Shown here in pieces: positions 19,888-32,514 of a stretch of 64,000 nt of DNA. Every line of letters begins with the position of its first letter. Position 1 is the first letter of the stretch. The translations under genes and the position numbers were made by a program. A model generated the notes under the pieces. That model worked only from the letters and a program-made list of their open reading frames with translations. It searched no databases and had not been told where the DNA came from. The stretch is from Ligula intestinalis (Eukaryota; Platyhelminthes; Cestoda; Diphyllobothriidea; Diphyllobothriidae). Where the stretch lies: the NCBI GenBank assembly GCA_036362985.1, contig JAYGXS010000002.1, positions 85,443,565-85,507,564 of the forward strand, in the 5' to 3' direction.

Positions 19888-20408
19888 AGTAGTGCACCTC
19901 ATATACCCCTAATCCTATGAAAGCGATGATTATAGGGGTTCTATGGGTGCAGAATTAGAATAAGAAGCGTTATAAACTTAAGTCACTGCATTTTTATTTT
20001 ATTGTATTGAGAGGCGTTATGGATTTATATCTGTCAATTTTCCTAATCTGTATCATCGTTGAAAGTATTGCAGAAAAAACCGGTTATCAAAGTGCAGATT
20101 CCTTGAATTTCCTGAAAAAATTGAAATGTAGGTTAGGCGGTTGTCCATTTAAACTAAGTGGGCGTCAAATTTACAGTTCTGGGGTTAGATAAGTATAGTC
20201 CGTGGCGCGAAGCGCCGCGCACACCTTCAATTTACATGTAGAACAATTTACCCCTAGCGGCCGCGGGGATCAAATCTGACTAAAATTTTTACTTTCGACT
20301 TCTAAAAATTTCCTTCGCTGCCTCGCTTTTTTCCCATCCCCTTTACCCTTATAACCACCGTTTCGTGGGACAAAATTTTAGGATTAGGAATATATGAGGT
20401 GCACCACT
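19888..20408. mobile_element. Non-autonomous DNA transposon (MITE), 521 bp
   Basis: Terminal inverted repeats of 30 bp: AGTAGTGCACCTCATATA.. at 19888-19917 and its complement, with few mismatches, at 20379-20408. The middle has a GGCGC-GAA-GCGCC hairpin (about 20198) and a 61-codon frame of no known kind. The target duplication is unclear (TTC on one side, TAA on the other), so the superfamily is not assigned. A part related to the middle is seen near 37235-37285. Confidence 0.6.
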
Positions 20409-21246
20409 TAACCTAATTTTGCCGAATACTTCACGTAAATACCGCCTTTGAAACCAGCAACTCATCCATTTTTGCACACAGTATTTGCATATCAGCGTCT
20501 CTTTTCAAGGTCTATAGGACAGATTGTGGCAATCGAAGATAGAACAGGACAACTGTCCTAATAGTTATTCGTTATTTTGGCATTTTTACTTTAATAAGCC
20601 GGACCGGCCTATGCAGAAGCAAGCATTTTTTATGGGCCTGAACTTGGTCTGTCGATATGTCTGAATACAAGATCAAAAATAGGCGTCAGATAAACTGGCG
20701 AATTTCCCAGGACGCAAATTGCCAAACAAGCGGCAACATTGAGGCGAACTGATTCCAATTCTCAAGTTGCGGCTCATTCGATGTGACCTGGCCACACATT
20801 CGGATTTAATAAGGCCGAGAATAACATCATAGTTCACGGGATCCCAGTCCATAAACAAGTGCAACGACTTGCCCAGTCGATATTTGGTTCTACGGCTTAA
20901 GTTGGCAAAAGCAAGTGGCCACTTGGGTAATGCACACGTAACTGCGTCTTCTTACGTAAACATCGATAAACCAGATGGCCGACCAATCATCACCTCCCAC
21001 AGGTCTTTGTGTCGTCTTACGACAACAGCGAGGAACCAAAGGGCCGAGCAATCATCGCGTCCAATTCCACCACGCGTGGTGCAAGTTCAGCACACCATGG
21101 TCTGCATGCCGGTCATCGAGCAATCCACGCATCAGAGGGCCCTTATCGTTAATTGTCAAACGTGTGCCATGTTGACTATGTCCTAAAAATACTGCAACGT
21201 CATGTGCGTGTATCACCCGTTTCTGCTCCTATTTCCTGTTCTTGTT
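20409..21246. other. No feature recognised
   Basis: A 105-codon plus-strand frame (20869-21186) crosses GC-richer sequence but lacks any recognisable motif. Probably upstream intron or flank of the repeat-exon gene. Confidence 0.4.
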
Positions 21247-21284
21247 TCTGGTGAAGTATCCGTAACGGTTGTCGAATCGTCAGG
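21247..21284 (+). ncRNA. Degenerate hammerhead-like PLE tail
   Basis: CTGGTGAAGTATCCGTAACGG, then TTGTCGAATCGTCAGG, followed by GCTGTTCCAGTGATGG. One change from CTGATGA and a decayed GAAAC. The stem II halves are weak. Confidence 0.35.
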
Positions 21285-21534
21285 CAAATTAAATTGCTGT
21301 TCCAGTGATGGAATCTTCTTCGCAGTTGTTTAGAGGGTTCGCTTTAGCATTCCTATTGTGGTTAATTACGCTACGGATGTGGGGTTGGGGGTGGGTAATT
21401 TAATTTACTTATGTCTGGATTCAAAGAACCCTCACTTCAGAAATTCGCGGCTCACATGTGAGTCAGTTCTTGTGAGTCTCACCTACATTGAATATAGAGT
21501 TCGTGTAACATGCCGATCTATGCTAAACATTAAT

Positions 21535-22445
21535 ATTCTCTCGTTAATCGGCATTGACTCAGATTAGAATACTGATTATCGTGTAGTCCATTTTGAAGTA
21601 ATTTCAGTCATGCTAGGATGCCGGCCTTTTAACGAGCTTCGTTCTGACTACTAACAAAACGGTTGTACTGCAAAAAGTGACTGCTTAAGTAGTATGCTTT
21701 ATTGTCATTGATTTTGACTGCCTTTAGAAATTCAAATATATTCTAGGAAAAATATGTACGCAAAAATTATTTTTTTACTAGAGTGGTACGAGGTTATGCC
21801 TTCTTTAAATTTTATACTGAAAGAAAAGGTATCTTTCGGCTTGAACACTTTTCTAATTCTTGACTTTTAAGGATTGTGAGGTTTTCATTCATAAGAGGTC
21901 GTATCTGTGAATTAATTAATGCTGCTTATAATGTGCACAACATGTTAATAATCTGTTGAAATATTTTATGCGAAATATGTTACTTCTTCCTCAAATCGTA
22001 GGCAAAGACGCACTTTTCCTTGAACAGGATATACACAGTATGGAGATTTTTAACCTTGGGTTCGAATGTAGCAGTCAATAGGTTTCAAATTATTCGGCAA
22101 TTTAAAAACTTTTTTAAAACTAAAAGATATCATTTCTTTAACTATGAACTTAAAATAAGGTGTAATCTGCTACCAGACGAATACAAGAAATATTTTTTCG
22201 TTTAGGTTTTTCATGAAATATATTTGAATTTATAAAGACAGCCAAACTTAATGATAAAAATGCATACTGCTTAAGAAGCTCCTTTTTGCAGTGCATATGT
22301 TTTGTTAGAGGTGAGAAGGAAGCTCGTTAAAAGCCGGCATCCTATCGAGAATGAAATGATTTGACAATAGACTACACGATAATCAGTATTACAACCTTAC
22401 ACAATACTGATAAGTGAGTAAGTATAAATCTTTCACATATGTTGG
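21535..22445. repeat. Inverted pair of repeat R1
   Basis: The left arm (about 21535-21760, plus) and right arm (about 22200-22445, minus) are imperfect inverted copies. Both hold ACTGATTATCGTGTAGTC, the AGGATGCCGGC word and TTAACGAGCTTC. Arms are over 200 bp with a roughly 440-bp AT-rich spacer. R1 copies also occur at 15010-15340 and within 57109-57575. Confidence 0.55.
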
Positions 22446-23936
22446 CATATTACACGAATTTTACTGTGTTTGTATGGGTCCGACCGATGGATCTGCGCTC
22501 TGCTGTGTTCCGACATAGCCAATAATTAAAACAACTATGCGGACGTTTCATGCCGTGACAGTGGGTCGCTTAATATCATCATCAAAATGTCGAACGAGCA
22601 ACGTTCTTGCTTGAGTGAATTTTAGTACTTTGCCCTAGGTAAATTATCAACTGACCATGTCATACGCTTAAGATGTGTAACAACCACGTTTTACATATAC
22701 CTTTACCTAAAGCTGAGCCTCGGTTACGCCTCTAAGCGTTGCCTTATTGTCTCAGAAGTAAATAAGAGCGCATACAATATAATTTACAAACGCGCTCTGA
22801 TGTTAGCTTCTTGAATTGCGTGGAGGGGGTCTATTTGGGCTCTCAGTTGTTGTCAAAATAGCTTTAAGTCCAGTTTACGGCTTTTAAAAATACTGAGGTC
22901 TGCTAGAATATCTGCCTCGAACACATATTACACGTACCCTGCTTACTCTCGCTCCGAGAGCTATTCTCCGAGACAACAGTCTCTTTGCCTTCCCCGGCGT
23001 TGGAGCTGTCATCATCATCATCATGGTGCTTTATCCATTCATCGTCTCGTCTTCTTCGTAAGGGTCCTAAAAGGCAATAACGGAAAGATTGGAAGGCTGA
23101 TATAATAGAGGTGCACTTATCGCCTTAGAACAAAAGACAGAAATGTCTGTTGTCTATAAGAGATCCAATAGCCTGCATGCACTTTGACGGGTGCGTGTAG
23201 TTCATATGTTCACCTGACAAAACGCAAACAGCCGTATTCCGCCCTGTCATCAGAACAGAAAAAGAAGCATTGTTGCCATGCAAATTTAAATATTCAAGAT
23301 GGTAACAAACATAACTAGAGCTTATTGACCGTCATCAGCCAGCCATGAAAAAATCAGGACTGAAAACGGAAATTTTCGGTCACGGACAGCCAAAAAACAT
23401 ATTTTTTATGGCCCTTTGGACTGCAGAAGAGAACCTTTTCCTCTACTTAACCCCACAATTTCCCCCCACAAGAGCCATAGTTTTTCTCTTAAAAAATCAT
23501 AAGGAGTTCTCACACTGTCTGCACTTTTTTACCGCGCCCTGATTCAGGACAATTGGGCTCGCTAACAAACTGAGATGCCATTTTTCTGTTAACATGACAC
23601 ACATGTACAAATAGGGAACTCAAAGGCAATTTATCTAAATGCCCCTCAATAAACTGATACTGAAAATACTGATTATCCATCATGCGTTGACCATTTACGG
23701 ACCTGGGTAGATTAGGAATCATGTTCGCCCTTTTAAACCATTGCTTCTAGCTCTAGATCTCATGCTGAGAAGTTATTTTTCGTTTTCACTCTTCACTAGA
23801 CTAAACCCTAGCGCACATTTCGGTCGACACCTCACGCACTCTTACCGATGAACGGCCCAATACCTCACGTACATATATTGCTTTCATCATTTCTGGAAGA
23901 GAATGAAGAAATAAAGGCAATTTCTGCGACCAAGTT
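22446..23936. other. AT-rich, no gene seen
   Basis: Only a short CAT/ATC triplet run (about 23012-23026) and a weak SINE-tail-like stretch near 23330-23410 were noticed. Confidence 0.45.
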
Positions 23937-24780
23937 GTATTGAAGCGAAGTTTTAAAAACATTCACGCTTCCATCGTCATAGCATGGTAACTATTCTCCT
24001 GTCGGGTGTCGAGTGAGTGCGCCTAACAGCTAGTTGTGCCTGATGCCCACGTATCGATCGATAGTACTGATCGATAGCTAGTGGCCGTTTGAATTGTTCA
24101 CGCTCTGGCTGGCGCCTCCATGAGGTGTGTCGAGTATTGCAAGTGCCTCCTGAGCGTTTACACCTTTTTCGCTCGCATATTAAGGTAGCTATGTATATGT
24201 TTATACCGTGAATGTGCTTCCTCATGAAACGTTAACTGCAATTCGGATTTTGACTAGAAAAAAATGACCTAAGAAGCGTTGTAATATGAATTATTGTGCA
24301 GTATAATTTAGCTTAAATCAGGATGCCGGATTTTGGACAAGCATTTTTCGACTGCCTGCCAAAAATACACTCTGAATAAAGTACTACTTCTTCAGTATGA
24401 AATTGTTTGACGCACTTTTCGTGTCCTGTGAAAATTAACACACATTCCTCCAAATTACGTTCAAAATATCCGGTCTTGTTTTTCTTTCTTTAAACATCTA
24501 CTTGCCCAAAATACATCTATTGCCTTTCAATAGTTTCCGGTTATTGATATTTTCAGGTCCGAAAAATGCCTTTTTAAAAGCGTAGTGTTTGTACCTTGTT
24601 AACTGCTGCTTGCAAAGTATGCATCCTGGTCGAAATTCACCGCAAATGTTTATTATTAGTTTATCTGGTAGAGGAAGAAGAAGATGGGGCAAGTCCTGAG
24701 ACCAAGTTATATTTAGACTGACGTTTCAAAGCCGTTCACGTTTTCCTCTCCTGCCGGCGTCGAATGAGTGGGCTTTACCG
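23937..24780 (-). repeat. Two related element tails in direct repeat
   Basis: 23915-24030 and 24680-24780 share GACCAAGTT, an AACGT/GTTTTAAA core, CCTGCCGGCGTCGAATGAGTG and similar words. On the minus strand each resembles a hammerhead-like tail (GAACGGCTTTGAAACGTCAG at 24718-24740). Cores are decayed. Confidence 0.4.
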
Positions 24781-25879
24781 CCGGAGTGTTGATCCTAGAA
24801 CATAGGCTTTTTGTCATAGTTTAAAATAAAGTTTTGGTAACACATCGTTTCGCAAAAAACTAGTGAAAATAGCCTTTAAAACGCAAGCGGCGGCCAAAGT
24901 ATCGTATACACATTATGCCAGGATATTTTTCTAATTGTGGTTACACGACATGGTTTTGACACTCAGGGCCGCCGTTAGTTAGCGGAAAGTCTGAGAATAG
25001 AAGTCAAATATGCAGGCAACCGTAGGCTTAGATTTCTGCTGTTGAACATTTTTTTACACTAAACAGAAAATGCTCTACGTAGTGTGCATGTGTACGCCTC
25101 TATTTCCCAAGAGGCGCAACCTTCCATCCATTTTTTTCTCTGCAACAAATTCATTGTTCCCATCTATCGCTTAAGAACGACTGGTCGATCGCTGATGATG
25201 CCAGGTGTTTGCCAGCCTCGTCAATACCCTGCTCGTTTAGTGCAGTTGATAAACTAGTTTGGATTGATGAAGTTCAGTGCAAATCTGATAAAAAGAAGCC
25301 TGGTCGCTTCAAGATTTCGAAAACTGCACAGAATTACCTCCCTGGTATGCAATATAATTTCTATTAAAACTCATGATTAAGATTGTATCCTTGTACTTTT
25401 TCTCCAAAATCCGCCGCTAAATTCATTTTTTCCTGCGGGACTATAAGATGAGCTCTTACACCCCACTTAGCACAATTAACCTGAGAAGGAGATTCCTGAA
25501 CTGGTAATAAAAGCATTAATGCCCGCAGCAGAAACAGGTACAGGCACCTAAAAGTCAAAGTCAAATCAACTTATCTCAACGACCCATAAAGCGCACAATA
25601 GCTGCCTTCCTTCTACTAGAATTATCTACAAGTCAACACAAGCAGTCATCCCCAAGTGCAGAGATTTCCCCCCCCCCCAGAATACATTCTCACAGTTTCA
25701 AGGTGAGCTAGCCATAAGAGGCAGAAAGCCTCACCTAGGGCCGGATGTGCCGCTTGTTTGCAAGCAAACTGTCATATCGTAAACCAGCTATAGAGCCGTG
25801 AAAGAGGAAGGTAGGAAATCGTGCTATGTATAGGCAGCTGTAAAAACAAGGGTTGTAAAGCTCCACTTCAAGACGGCAT
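24781..25879. other. No feature recognised
   Basis: Unique AT-rich sequence with a C homopolymer at about 25670-25678. No coding or repeat signal. Confidence 0.45.
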
Positions 25880-26190
25880 TCTTTGAGTAATTCTCTCTGA
25901 TCAATTGTGAAAAATTCGCGGCCCCGTTTGGATGACTTTTGCGCAGCCAACACTCCACCATTGAGCTACGAGGCTTACTGTGAATTAAGTCACACTTGGA
26001 TCGATTTTACCCGCACTACTTACCGCGTTTATGGAATTCACTGCTACGGAAAAGCAAACGGACTGCCCAAATAGCACCTCCTAAGCAGTCATCTAGAATC
26101 CACCGGAATGACTAATAGGCTCACTTAATTGTTAGGGGGGATTGGCAGATTTGCTTTATTTAGCTGACCCAATTGTAAAAAGTGCGCGGC
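25880..26190 (-). mobile_element. tRNA-related SINE, second family (copy 3)
   Basis: Minus strand: CCTCGTAGCTCAATGGTGGA (A-box region), then GTTGGCTGCGCAAAAG and TTTTTCACAATTGATCAG. The adjoining part to 26190 shares GGTGGATTCTAGATGACTGC and ACAATTGGGTCAGC with 16750-17025 and 43330-43570. Confidence 0.55.
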
Positions 26191-26299
26191 CTCGGTGGTT
26201 TTTGTCGCAACTGAGTCAACTGCATTAAGCAAATGTGCCAACCTCCCGTAAAAGTTCCTTCTGAAGAAGAAGTGATCACTGGAACAGGAGGTTTATTGT

Positions 26300-26335
26300 T
26301 CTGACGTTTCGGATTCCCTTGGGAATCCTTAATCA
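26300..26335 (-). ncRNA. Hammerhead-like motif, left arm
   Basis: Minus strand: TGATTAAGGATTCCC, AA, GGGAATCCGAAACGTCAG. Stem II (GGATTCCC/GGGAATCC) is perfect and GAAAC plus the GTC cleavage triplet are intact; ACGT can form the palindromic stem III. The CUGAUGA part is altered and extra bases separate it from stem II, so activity is doubtful. Confidence 0.5.
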
Positions 26336-26353
26336 TAGGTATAGTAGAACAGT

Positions 26354-26390
26354 CTGATTAAGGATTCCCGAAGGAATCCAAAACGTCAGG
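26354..26390 (+). ncRNA. Hammerhead-like motif, right arm
   Basis: Plus strand: CTGATTAAGGATTCC, CGAA, GGAATCC, then AAAACGTCAGG. One change in CTGATGA and GAAAC has become AAAAC. Stem II is perfect. Confidence 0.5.
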
Positions 26391-26439
26391 ACAATAAACC
26401 TCCTGTTCCAGTGATCGCTTCTTCTTCTTCTGAACTGCT

Positions 26440-28203
26440 TCCTGGAACTCGGATATTCTCCTCTATTGAAAATTGCTTCTGAGTTATTTATTTGCCCCGA
26501 AGTTCAGACAAGGTCAGAGGCAAAAATAACCAGATTAAGCTTTGCTTGCTCAAAGGAAAACTAAAAGTTCGGTCATGCACATAGGTAGGTAGTCTAAAGC
26601 GTCTCCTTTGGGAGAAGTTTTCCTCTGACACTCATACATTGGCGTCAATAATCGAAAAATACGGATGCAGAGGTTCTGAAGAAACACTGGAAAAAGCGTA
26701 TTCACTCGTACATTCAGTTGTATTCTCTATATCAATCGCTACTTAATGTATAATTCAAAACAATGATTGGATTCCGCTATATTTAGAAAATTTGCTTTAC
26801 TGACGGTTTCCTCACAGACAAAACTTGTGTATTTCCAAAATTATGAAGACCAGTCCCTTTTTAGATTTAATCACGGCACCGGCCAAAAAGCTTGTGCATT
26901 TGGTTTAAGCTACCATTTATAATTACACTGTTGGCTCAAATGCAGGGATTTTAATATGGCTCACAAACCAAAGAGCTTTATTACAGTTTAAGAGAAGACT
27001 TTTTAATTTCAAAAACTTACGAATACCTTTTAGCTCCCACGGAGCTCCACAACCAAACCACATTAATAGGACCATCAAGAGATTCATAGCTATCATTAGG
27101 AGATTTTTAGAGGTTTATTAACTGAGCGTCCCAATTCGAATTTACCTTTCTAGTCAAAATATAGCAACTATTAACTGATTATGACTAAATCAGCCGTAGC
27201 CTTAAGTCAGAAAAAACTGAATTTTGCCTTCAATCTGGGCATCGTGAGGTGGTTTGAAATCTGGAGCTCTAGAAAGTTAACTCAAATCATCTACGAATTA
27301 ATTGCGCTCAAGGAAATCTCGCAGAAATACCAAGCTCAAACATCTGTAAATGTTGCAGAACAGCAAACATATGAAGTCAAAATCTAGTAGCCTTTGTCGG
27401 GGCCGATGATGCGATTATTTTTCAAAAGCAGTAAAAATATGTTGGAGAATTTGAATATATATTCTAAATCTCTCCCATCAGTAATATTGCATAAAGGCCA
27501 TACTAAGGTTATCTAGAAGTTGAAGAGTATCTTTCTTCTTTGCGCCGTAAGAACAAAGTTACCACCATATTTTCGTTATAAACCAATCGATTCTAAACTT
27601 GTTTATGCCAGAGCAGTGTATTATTCCCCAAAAATACTGGCAAGGCAACTTATTTTCGTTGGCGCGCACCATTTAATGTTTCGTCAGTTGCGAGTTCTGT
27701 GATGGATGGCCTGATTGCAACTCAGGTACTTTGCCAATATCGTTAGGTAGACAACTCTTTGTGTGTGGAAACAGCGTCCGCTCCATGCAAGCAGTGGTAG
27801 CTCACGCAAACATGACTGAGAGGCCCTAGACCTTACTATTTCATATTCAAGACACATACGCATGCTGCCCTGTATTTGTGTTTATGCAGTAGGCAAATTA
27901 CGACAGTGTGGCAAACCCAACTGTTCGACGTCAATCGGTGGTAATTAGATGCGTGGTTTTGGTTTGCGTTTCTTCTCAGAGCTGGCCAAAATTGTCAGCA
28001 CGAAAAGGGTTTGATCGGAATATAGAAACAGAGGCCGAACACGTTCCTTTTTTGACCGCACCATATATGAATATATGGGTATCGCCGATCTAGTAGTGGA
28101 GCAATTAAGTTCCGTTTCATCCTGCAGCTTACAAGTAGAGTCCACGCAGGCAGTCACATAGAAACTAATGAGATAGGATGGATGGGAGTTGGCAAAGCAA
28201 ATG
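26440..28203. other. AT-rich, no gene seen
   Basis: Only short chance frames (longest about 68 codons) without splice support or motifs. Confidence 0.45.
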
Positions 28204-28335
28204 GGGACCGAAATAGCTATTCCTGCTTTTTAACCATTATTAGCCAGTCATACCCACTCTCTAAGGTTGGAACCCCCGAGATTTTAACCCGAAACCCTTA
28301 CTCATTGAGTTAACTACTCTAAAATTGGCTGAGCG
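28204..28335 (-). mobile_element. SINE with decayed hammerhead-like tail (copy 3)
   Basis: The tail at 28204-28251 has GACTGG on the minus strand but the CTGATGA core has become CTAATAA. The B-box region is GGTTAAAATCTCG, also decayed. It faces copy 4. Confidence 0.6.
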
Positions 28336-28440
28336 TGCTGTATTTGTGAGCTCCAGGGTGAAAAGGAACTTACTGTTTCCACTACTAGATGGGCAATGCT
28401 CATATATTCATAACATCCCGATCAAAATGGACAAAACAAC

Positions 28441-28556
28441 GAGCTCGTGGTGTAGTGGTAGAGCGGTAAATCCAACGAGCAAAAGCTCAGGAGCTTTATC
28501 CTTTGAGGTTAGGTATGACTGGATTATGACGCGTAACAAGCCAGAAATGGCCGTCT
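28441..28556 (+). mobile_element. SINE with hammerhead-like tail (copy 4)
   Basis: Starts GAGCTCGTGGTGTAGTGGTA with a good A box (TAGTGGTAGAGCGG). The B-box part is rearranged. The tail reads TATGACTGGATTATGACGCG, then AACAAGCCAGAAATGGCC. Confidence 0.65.
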
Positions 28557-28570
28557 CTCTTTGCTCTGCC

Positions 28571-31080
28571 GGATCCATTCCCTAACTATATATGCTGACG
28601 GAGAAGCAAAATTTAGGGGACAAGGTCAGTATCTGTGCTCTTAAACGAATAGTATTGAGACCCGTTTCTGCTAACAAATAGTAGGTTAAAGGGAACTGAA
28701 CCGTAGACAAAACAGGATTTATCTAAAATTCCCTAAAATATGTCCTTTCCTTCGTCTGATCGACTTCAGAAAACCAAAAAATGTAGTTCAGTTTGTAAAG
28801 ACATTTCTCTGTTCGCTTTCTTTTGACTTGACACATCCGCAAACTTATTGTACTCCTTCAGCGAAAGTGTCATATAACGTTCCTTTAGCATAAAAAAGGA
28901 ATTATTTTGAACTGCACGTAACTCCAAAATATTCAGCTAATTCATGCTTCCCTAACACAGAACCAAGAAGCTTAAAATGCACCCAGATAAGTTCTTCTTA
29001 AGAGTGATTTACACGTGCCATTTAATGCACACCTGTATGTGACCCTTAAATTGAAAAAAAAAACGATGCAATTGTAAACTACAGTACCTTCCGGTCGACA
29101 AGGCACACTTAAAATTCTTTAATTTTCTCACCAAATGACAGTGTGCCTTGTAACCCGAAGAGCCTACCGCACAACATCGCCTTGAGGTCAGTAATGTGAA
29201 TTAATCCATTTATAAGGCAATCTGGGTTATAAGGTTCACTGTGAGTTTTTGGAAAAAAAAGGTTTTTGAATGCACCTTATAGTCCGAAAAATATAGTAGG
29301 GTGGATTGCGCAAGGCAGGAAAGAAGAAACATATCTTTCTAAGGTAGTTCTTTACTTTTAAACCAAATACTAAGTCAGACAAGGATCTCGCACCCAGATG
29401 CGTGTTTAATGCACAATCCTCTGCCGGCGTGTCTTTAATTGGATATGACATGCTGCGTAATTTGTCTCCATGCTCATATCCTATTTCACGCCCCCACGTG
29501 CGCAAAGGTACCCGCTTAAACTCCATTTGTTCCCAGCCTTGTCCCTTGTAAATTAACGCTAGTTGCCTATTTAAATACGCAGGGAAAAAGAACGCGGAAT
29601 AATTGTTGCAACGTCAAGGCTGGTTGTAGCAGAAAGCACACACTAATTTAATTTTAGGCCGATCGTTAAATTTCAGATTATCTTTCAGCTTCTGGAGTGT
29701 GGCATATAACAGGTCCTTGAACGTTATTGTACGACAAATTGTGGAGGATATTAGTGGCCCCTAAACATTTATCCAAGTAATGAGCTTATCATCATTAAAA
29801 TCAAAAGGAGATTGACCGTTCCTACTATTGTAGTCATCTTGGCCGAGCATAATTGTCTACGAACTGCAGACGAAACGAGCCTACAGCGTGGGCGTCATAT
29901 TAGACAGCAGTATTCACGAACAATGGTGGTGGCGTTAACGTTTGACATTGAGTAAAACCTGCTGAAGTTGAGGGCAGGCATCAAAAAGTTATACTCCCGC
30001 TCGCATTCAGTACTCTCTTGCAATACGTTTCGTTCGAACTAAATTTGATATGCTTATCCCTCTGCTAAAGTAATCTTGAAGTGAAGACTGAATCGGGTTT
30101 GAATTTATTTAATTTTCACTCAGATCAGATTCAACCAACCAGTTTCGCATTGACCTACAAAACCAGTTTACTTTAAAGTATAACAAATTAACGTCCACGG
30201 GATTTACGGAAGGAGGCAAAATTTAGTACACACTAGATCAGTACATTATGTACTTTAAAGTAGGCGTCACATTAAAATACATTTTTGCATCTCAAGTCGT
30301 GAGGCTGTTAAAAAATAAATCTAAAATTTTCACGTTAATTATAGTTCAGTAGGTGAGTGATATGAAGTGCCATATGCAAACGTACACTTTCCACTCATTT
30401 TTATTAAAAACGCTTTCCTCGTCCAAAAGATCGACAGCAGATATACAGAATTTTGGTGGTAAATGTAGTCATCATGCTACGGTTGTAGACCACACCATCA
30501 GCAGATGTCAGAATGCATGTAAAAGGAACCTTCTTATGATAAAACCCGATTGTAATCAATAGAACATCAGGCCGGAAGCCTAAGCGTAATGCTGTGTTCG
30601 CATTGACCAAGGAACGTGGACTCGGAACCCAAGATGCCTCCAGTCATATTTCTAAACTTTATCCCAAACTTTATGTTCCTCGAATTTAGCATTAAGCTAT
30701 CCGTGTTATGACTGTCCCCTGATTCGACGTTCTGTCATGTGGGGTCATATAAGCAATCTTTTGCAATTCTAAGTGAACTTTCGGATGCCATCAAACGTCA
30801 GCTCTAAATACGATCAGAGACATTCACCAACCTGTTTAAAATTAACTATCAACAAAGAACGTCTGTTTCGCAAGATACGAACACTGACGTGAGCCATCAC
30901 GCAACTATCGCTTATGTGCTCAGGAGTCAGCGCAGAAGGCTACGCATTTACTTCCTTGGCAAATGTTCTCTTATTCAGAAAATTGACTGGTGAAACATTT
31001 AAGTGGGTTGACAGAACATAAAGCAGTCTGAATGAGAACATCCGCGTTCCAAGTATTTGTATGGATAAGGAAAAAGACTT
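28571..31080. other. AT-rich, no confident gene
   Basis: A 96-codon minus-strand frame at 29236-29526 has a mixed composition (GYEHGDKLRSMSYPI) that could be coding, but no acceptor-donor pair could be placed. Nothing else was recognised up to the assembly gap. Confidence 0.4.
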
Positions 31081-31480
31081 NNNNNNNNNNNNNNNNNNNN
31101 NNNNNNNNNNNNNNNNNNNNNNNNNNNNNNNNNNNNNNNNNNNNNNNNNNNNNNNNNNNNNNNNNNNNNNNNNNNNNNNNNNNNNNNNNNNNNNNNNNNN
31201 NNNNNNNNNNNNNNNNNNNNNNNNNNNNNNNNNNNNNNNNNNNNNNNNNNNNNNNNNNNNNNNNNNNNNNNNNNNNNNNNNNNNNNNNNNNNNNNNNNNN
31301 NNNNNNNNNNNNNNNNNNNNNNNNNNNNNNNNNNNNNNNNNNNNNNNNNNNNNNNNNNNNNNNNNNNNNNNNNNNNNNNNNNNNNNNNNNNNNNNNNNNN
31401 NNNNNNNNNNNNNNNNNNNNNNNNNNNNNNNNNNNNNNNNNNNNNNNNNNNNNNNNNNNNNNNNNNNNNNNNNNNNNNNN
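31081..31480. other. Assembly gap, 400 N
   Basis: A run of exactly 400 undetermined bases. True size and content are unknown. Long open frames reported across it are artefacts. Confidence 0.99.
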
Positions 31481-31860
31481 CTTCCCTTCTCCTATGACTT
31501 TTTTAATTGCCCATCCCTCCCACCATAACTATTATATTGTTTTGTTGACGATTCTATTTCTGTAAATATTTCCGCCCAACTTGTCGATCATGCCTACTGG
31601 CACAGAGAAGCACAGCCCTCAGTGGCAAGTCAGCAGCACGAACACACAGTTATTGATTTTCTACACGTTCAAAATTTTAGTTATTGAACACACGCCCCAA
31701 GTAGCTTCCACATTTGTTACTGTTTCTCCACCTCTGACGATGGGCTATTGTAAGAGCTTGAAAGCTCAGGAAAAATTAAATTTTGTTCCAGTGATCGACC
31801 ATATGTCTCCTTTACCAATAGAAATTCCTGGAATACGAGTATTCTCTCGCATTCGTAACT
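31481..31860 (+). mobile_element. PLE 3' region with hammerhead-like tail
   Basis: Sequence after the gap resembles 40960-41200 (TTTTTAATTGC start, CTCC..TCT blocks, then the hammerhead-like tail). The tail is followed by TTTTGTTCCAGTGATCGACC and a CTGGAATACGAGTATTCTCTC end, as at 49660-49730. Confidence 0.5.
31731..31770 (+). ncRNA. Hammerhead-like motif (AGCT type)
   Basis: CCTCTGACGATGGGCTATTG, TAAGAGCTTGAAAGCTCAGG. Stem I CCT/AGG, GAAA and palindromic AGCT with CTC cleavage triplet are present; CTGATGA reads CTGACGATG. Confidence 0.45.
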
Positions 31861-32514
31861 AAATTCCCTGATTGTGTGATGTTCCACGAGGAGATAGTAC
31901 GGTTGACATTTTTATTTTCTTATAGGACATTAACTGCTGCTTTAGATAGTAAAATGCTGATCAAAAGTTCCGTTTTCTAACAAATTACTACGCCTGCCTT
32001 GGAAGTTCTGATAGCGCGCCAGCGATAAAAGCACTTCATTCGTTTGTACTAATTACACCAACAGCATTATGAATAAACTGCAGGCACTTTGTATCGAAGG
32101 AGGCCGAATGTGCGTTGATTGCCTGCTTATAGGAGTACAGACAGTCTAAGTCAAACGAGCGTAGCGTGCCTTGTCCAGACTATTTGCGAAACATTTATGT
32201 TTAGCTTCGGAGCTGAGACATCATCACTTCGCGTGACGGGGACTGTTTATATGACAGAAGGCAAAACTTAAATGCTCATTTTTGACCCCTTGGCTATCAC
32301 AGGCCGATGGCTGCCCAGTCCTCGTAGGCTTGAAGTTGAGCCAGTTGATTATCGGACAACATGACTATAAGGAATATAGCAACGTACTTATTAGCCTTAC
32401 TGTCGGCACGGATAAAATCGAAGAGCTTAATCTTTATTATTTGCAAGAAACGAAGGTTATTGTTCCACTTGAGAAGTAAAGTGGAGGGATGCTCCATAGA
32501 GCAACATCAAGGGA
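31861..32514. other. No feature recognised
   Basis: Unique AT-rich sequence. Overlapping short frames on both strands at 32280-32500 have no support as genes. Confidence 0.45.

Larger units (their letters stand above)
26262..26431. repeat. Head-to-head inverted pair of PLE hammerhead-like tails
   Basis: Arms of about 75 bp at 26262-26335 and 26355-26430 with a 19-bp spacer. Each arm runs from TGATTAAGGATTCCC through AACGTCAG, AATAAACCTCCTGTTCCAG and TGATC to a CTT-rich end. The arms are nearly identical, so the pair is recent or has been homogenised. A transcript would form one long hairpin. Confidence 0.8.

Noticed and set aside
20040..20100. Further repeat-exon unit (ATCATCGTTGAAAGTATTGC resembles sequence upstream of exon 8047-8184)
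   Set aside because: It lies inside the inverted-end element 19888-20408, and no exon-like sequence follows; probably chance.
31032..31565. Open frames across the N run
   Set aside because: They are open only because undetermined bases cannot form stops.
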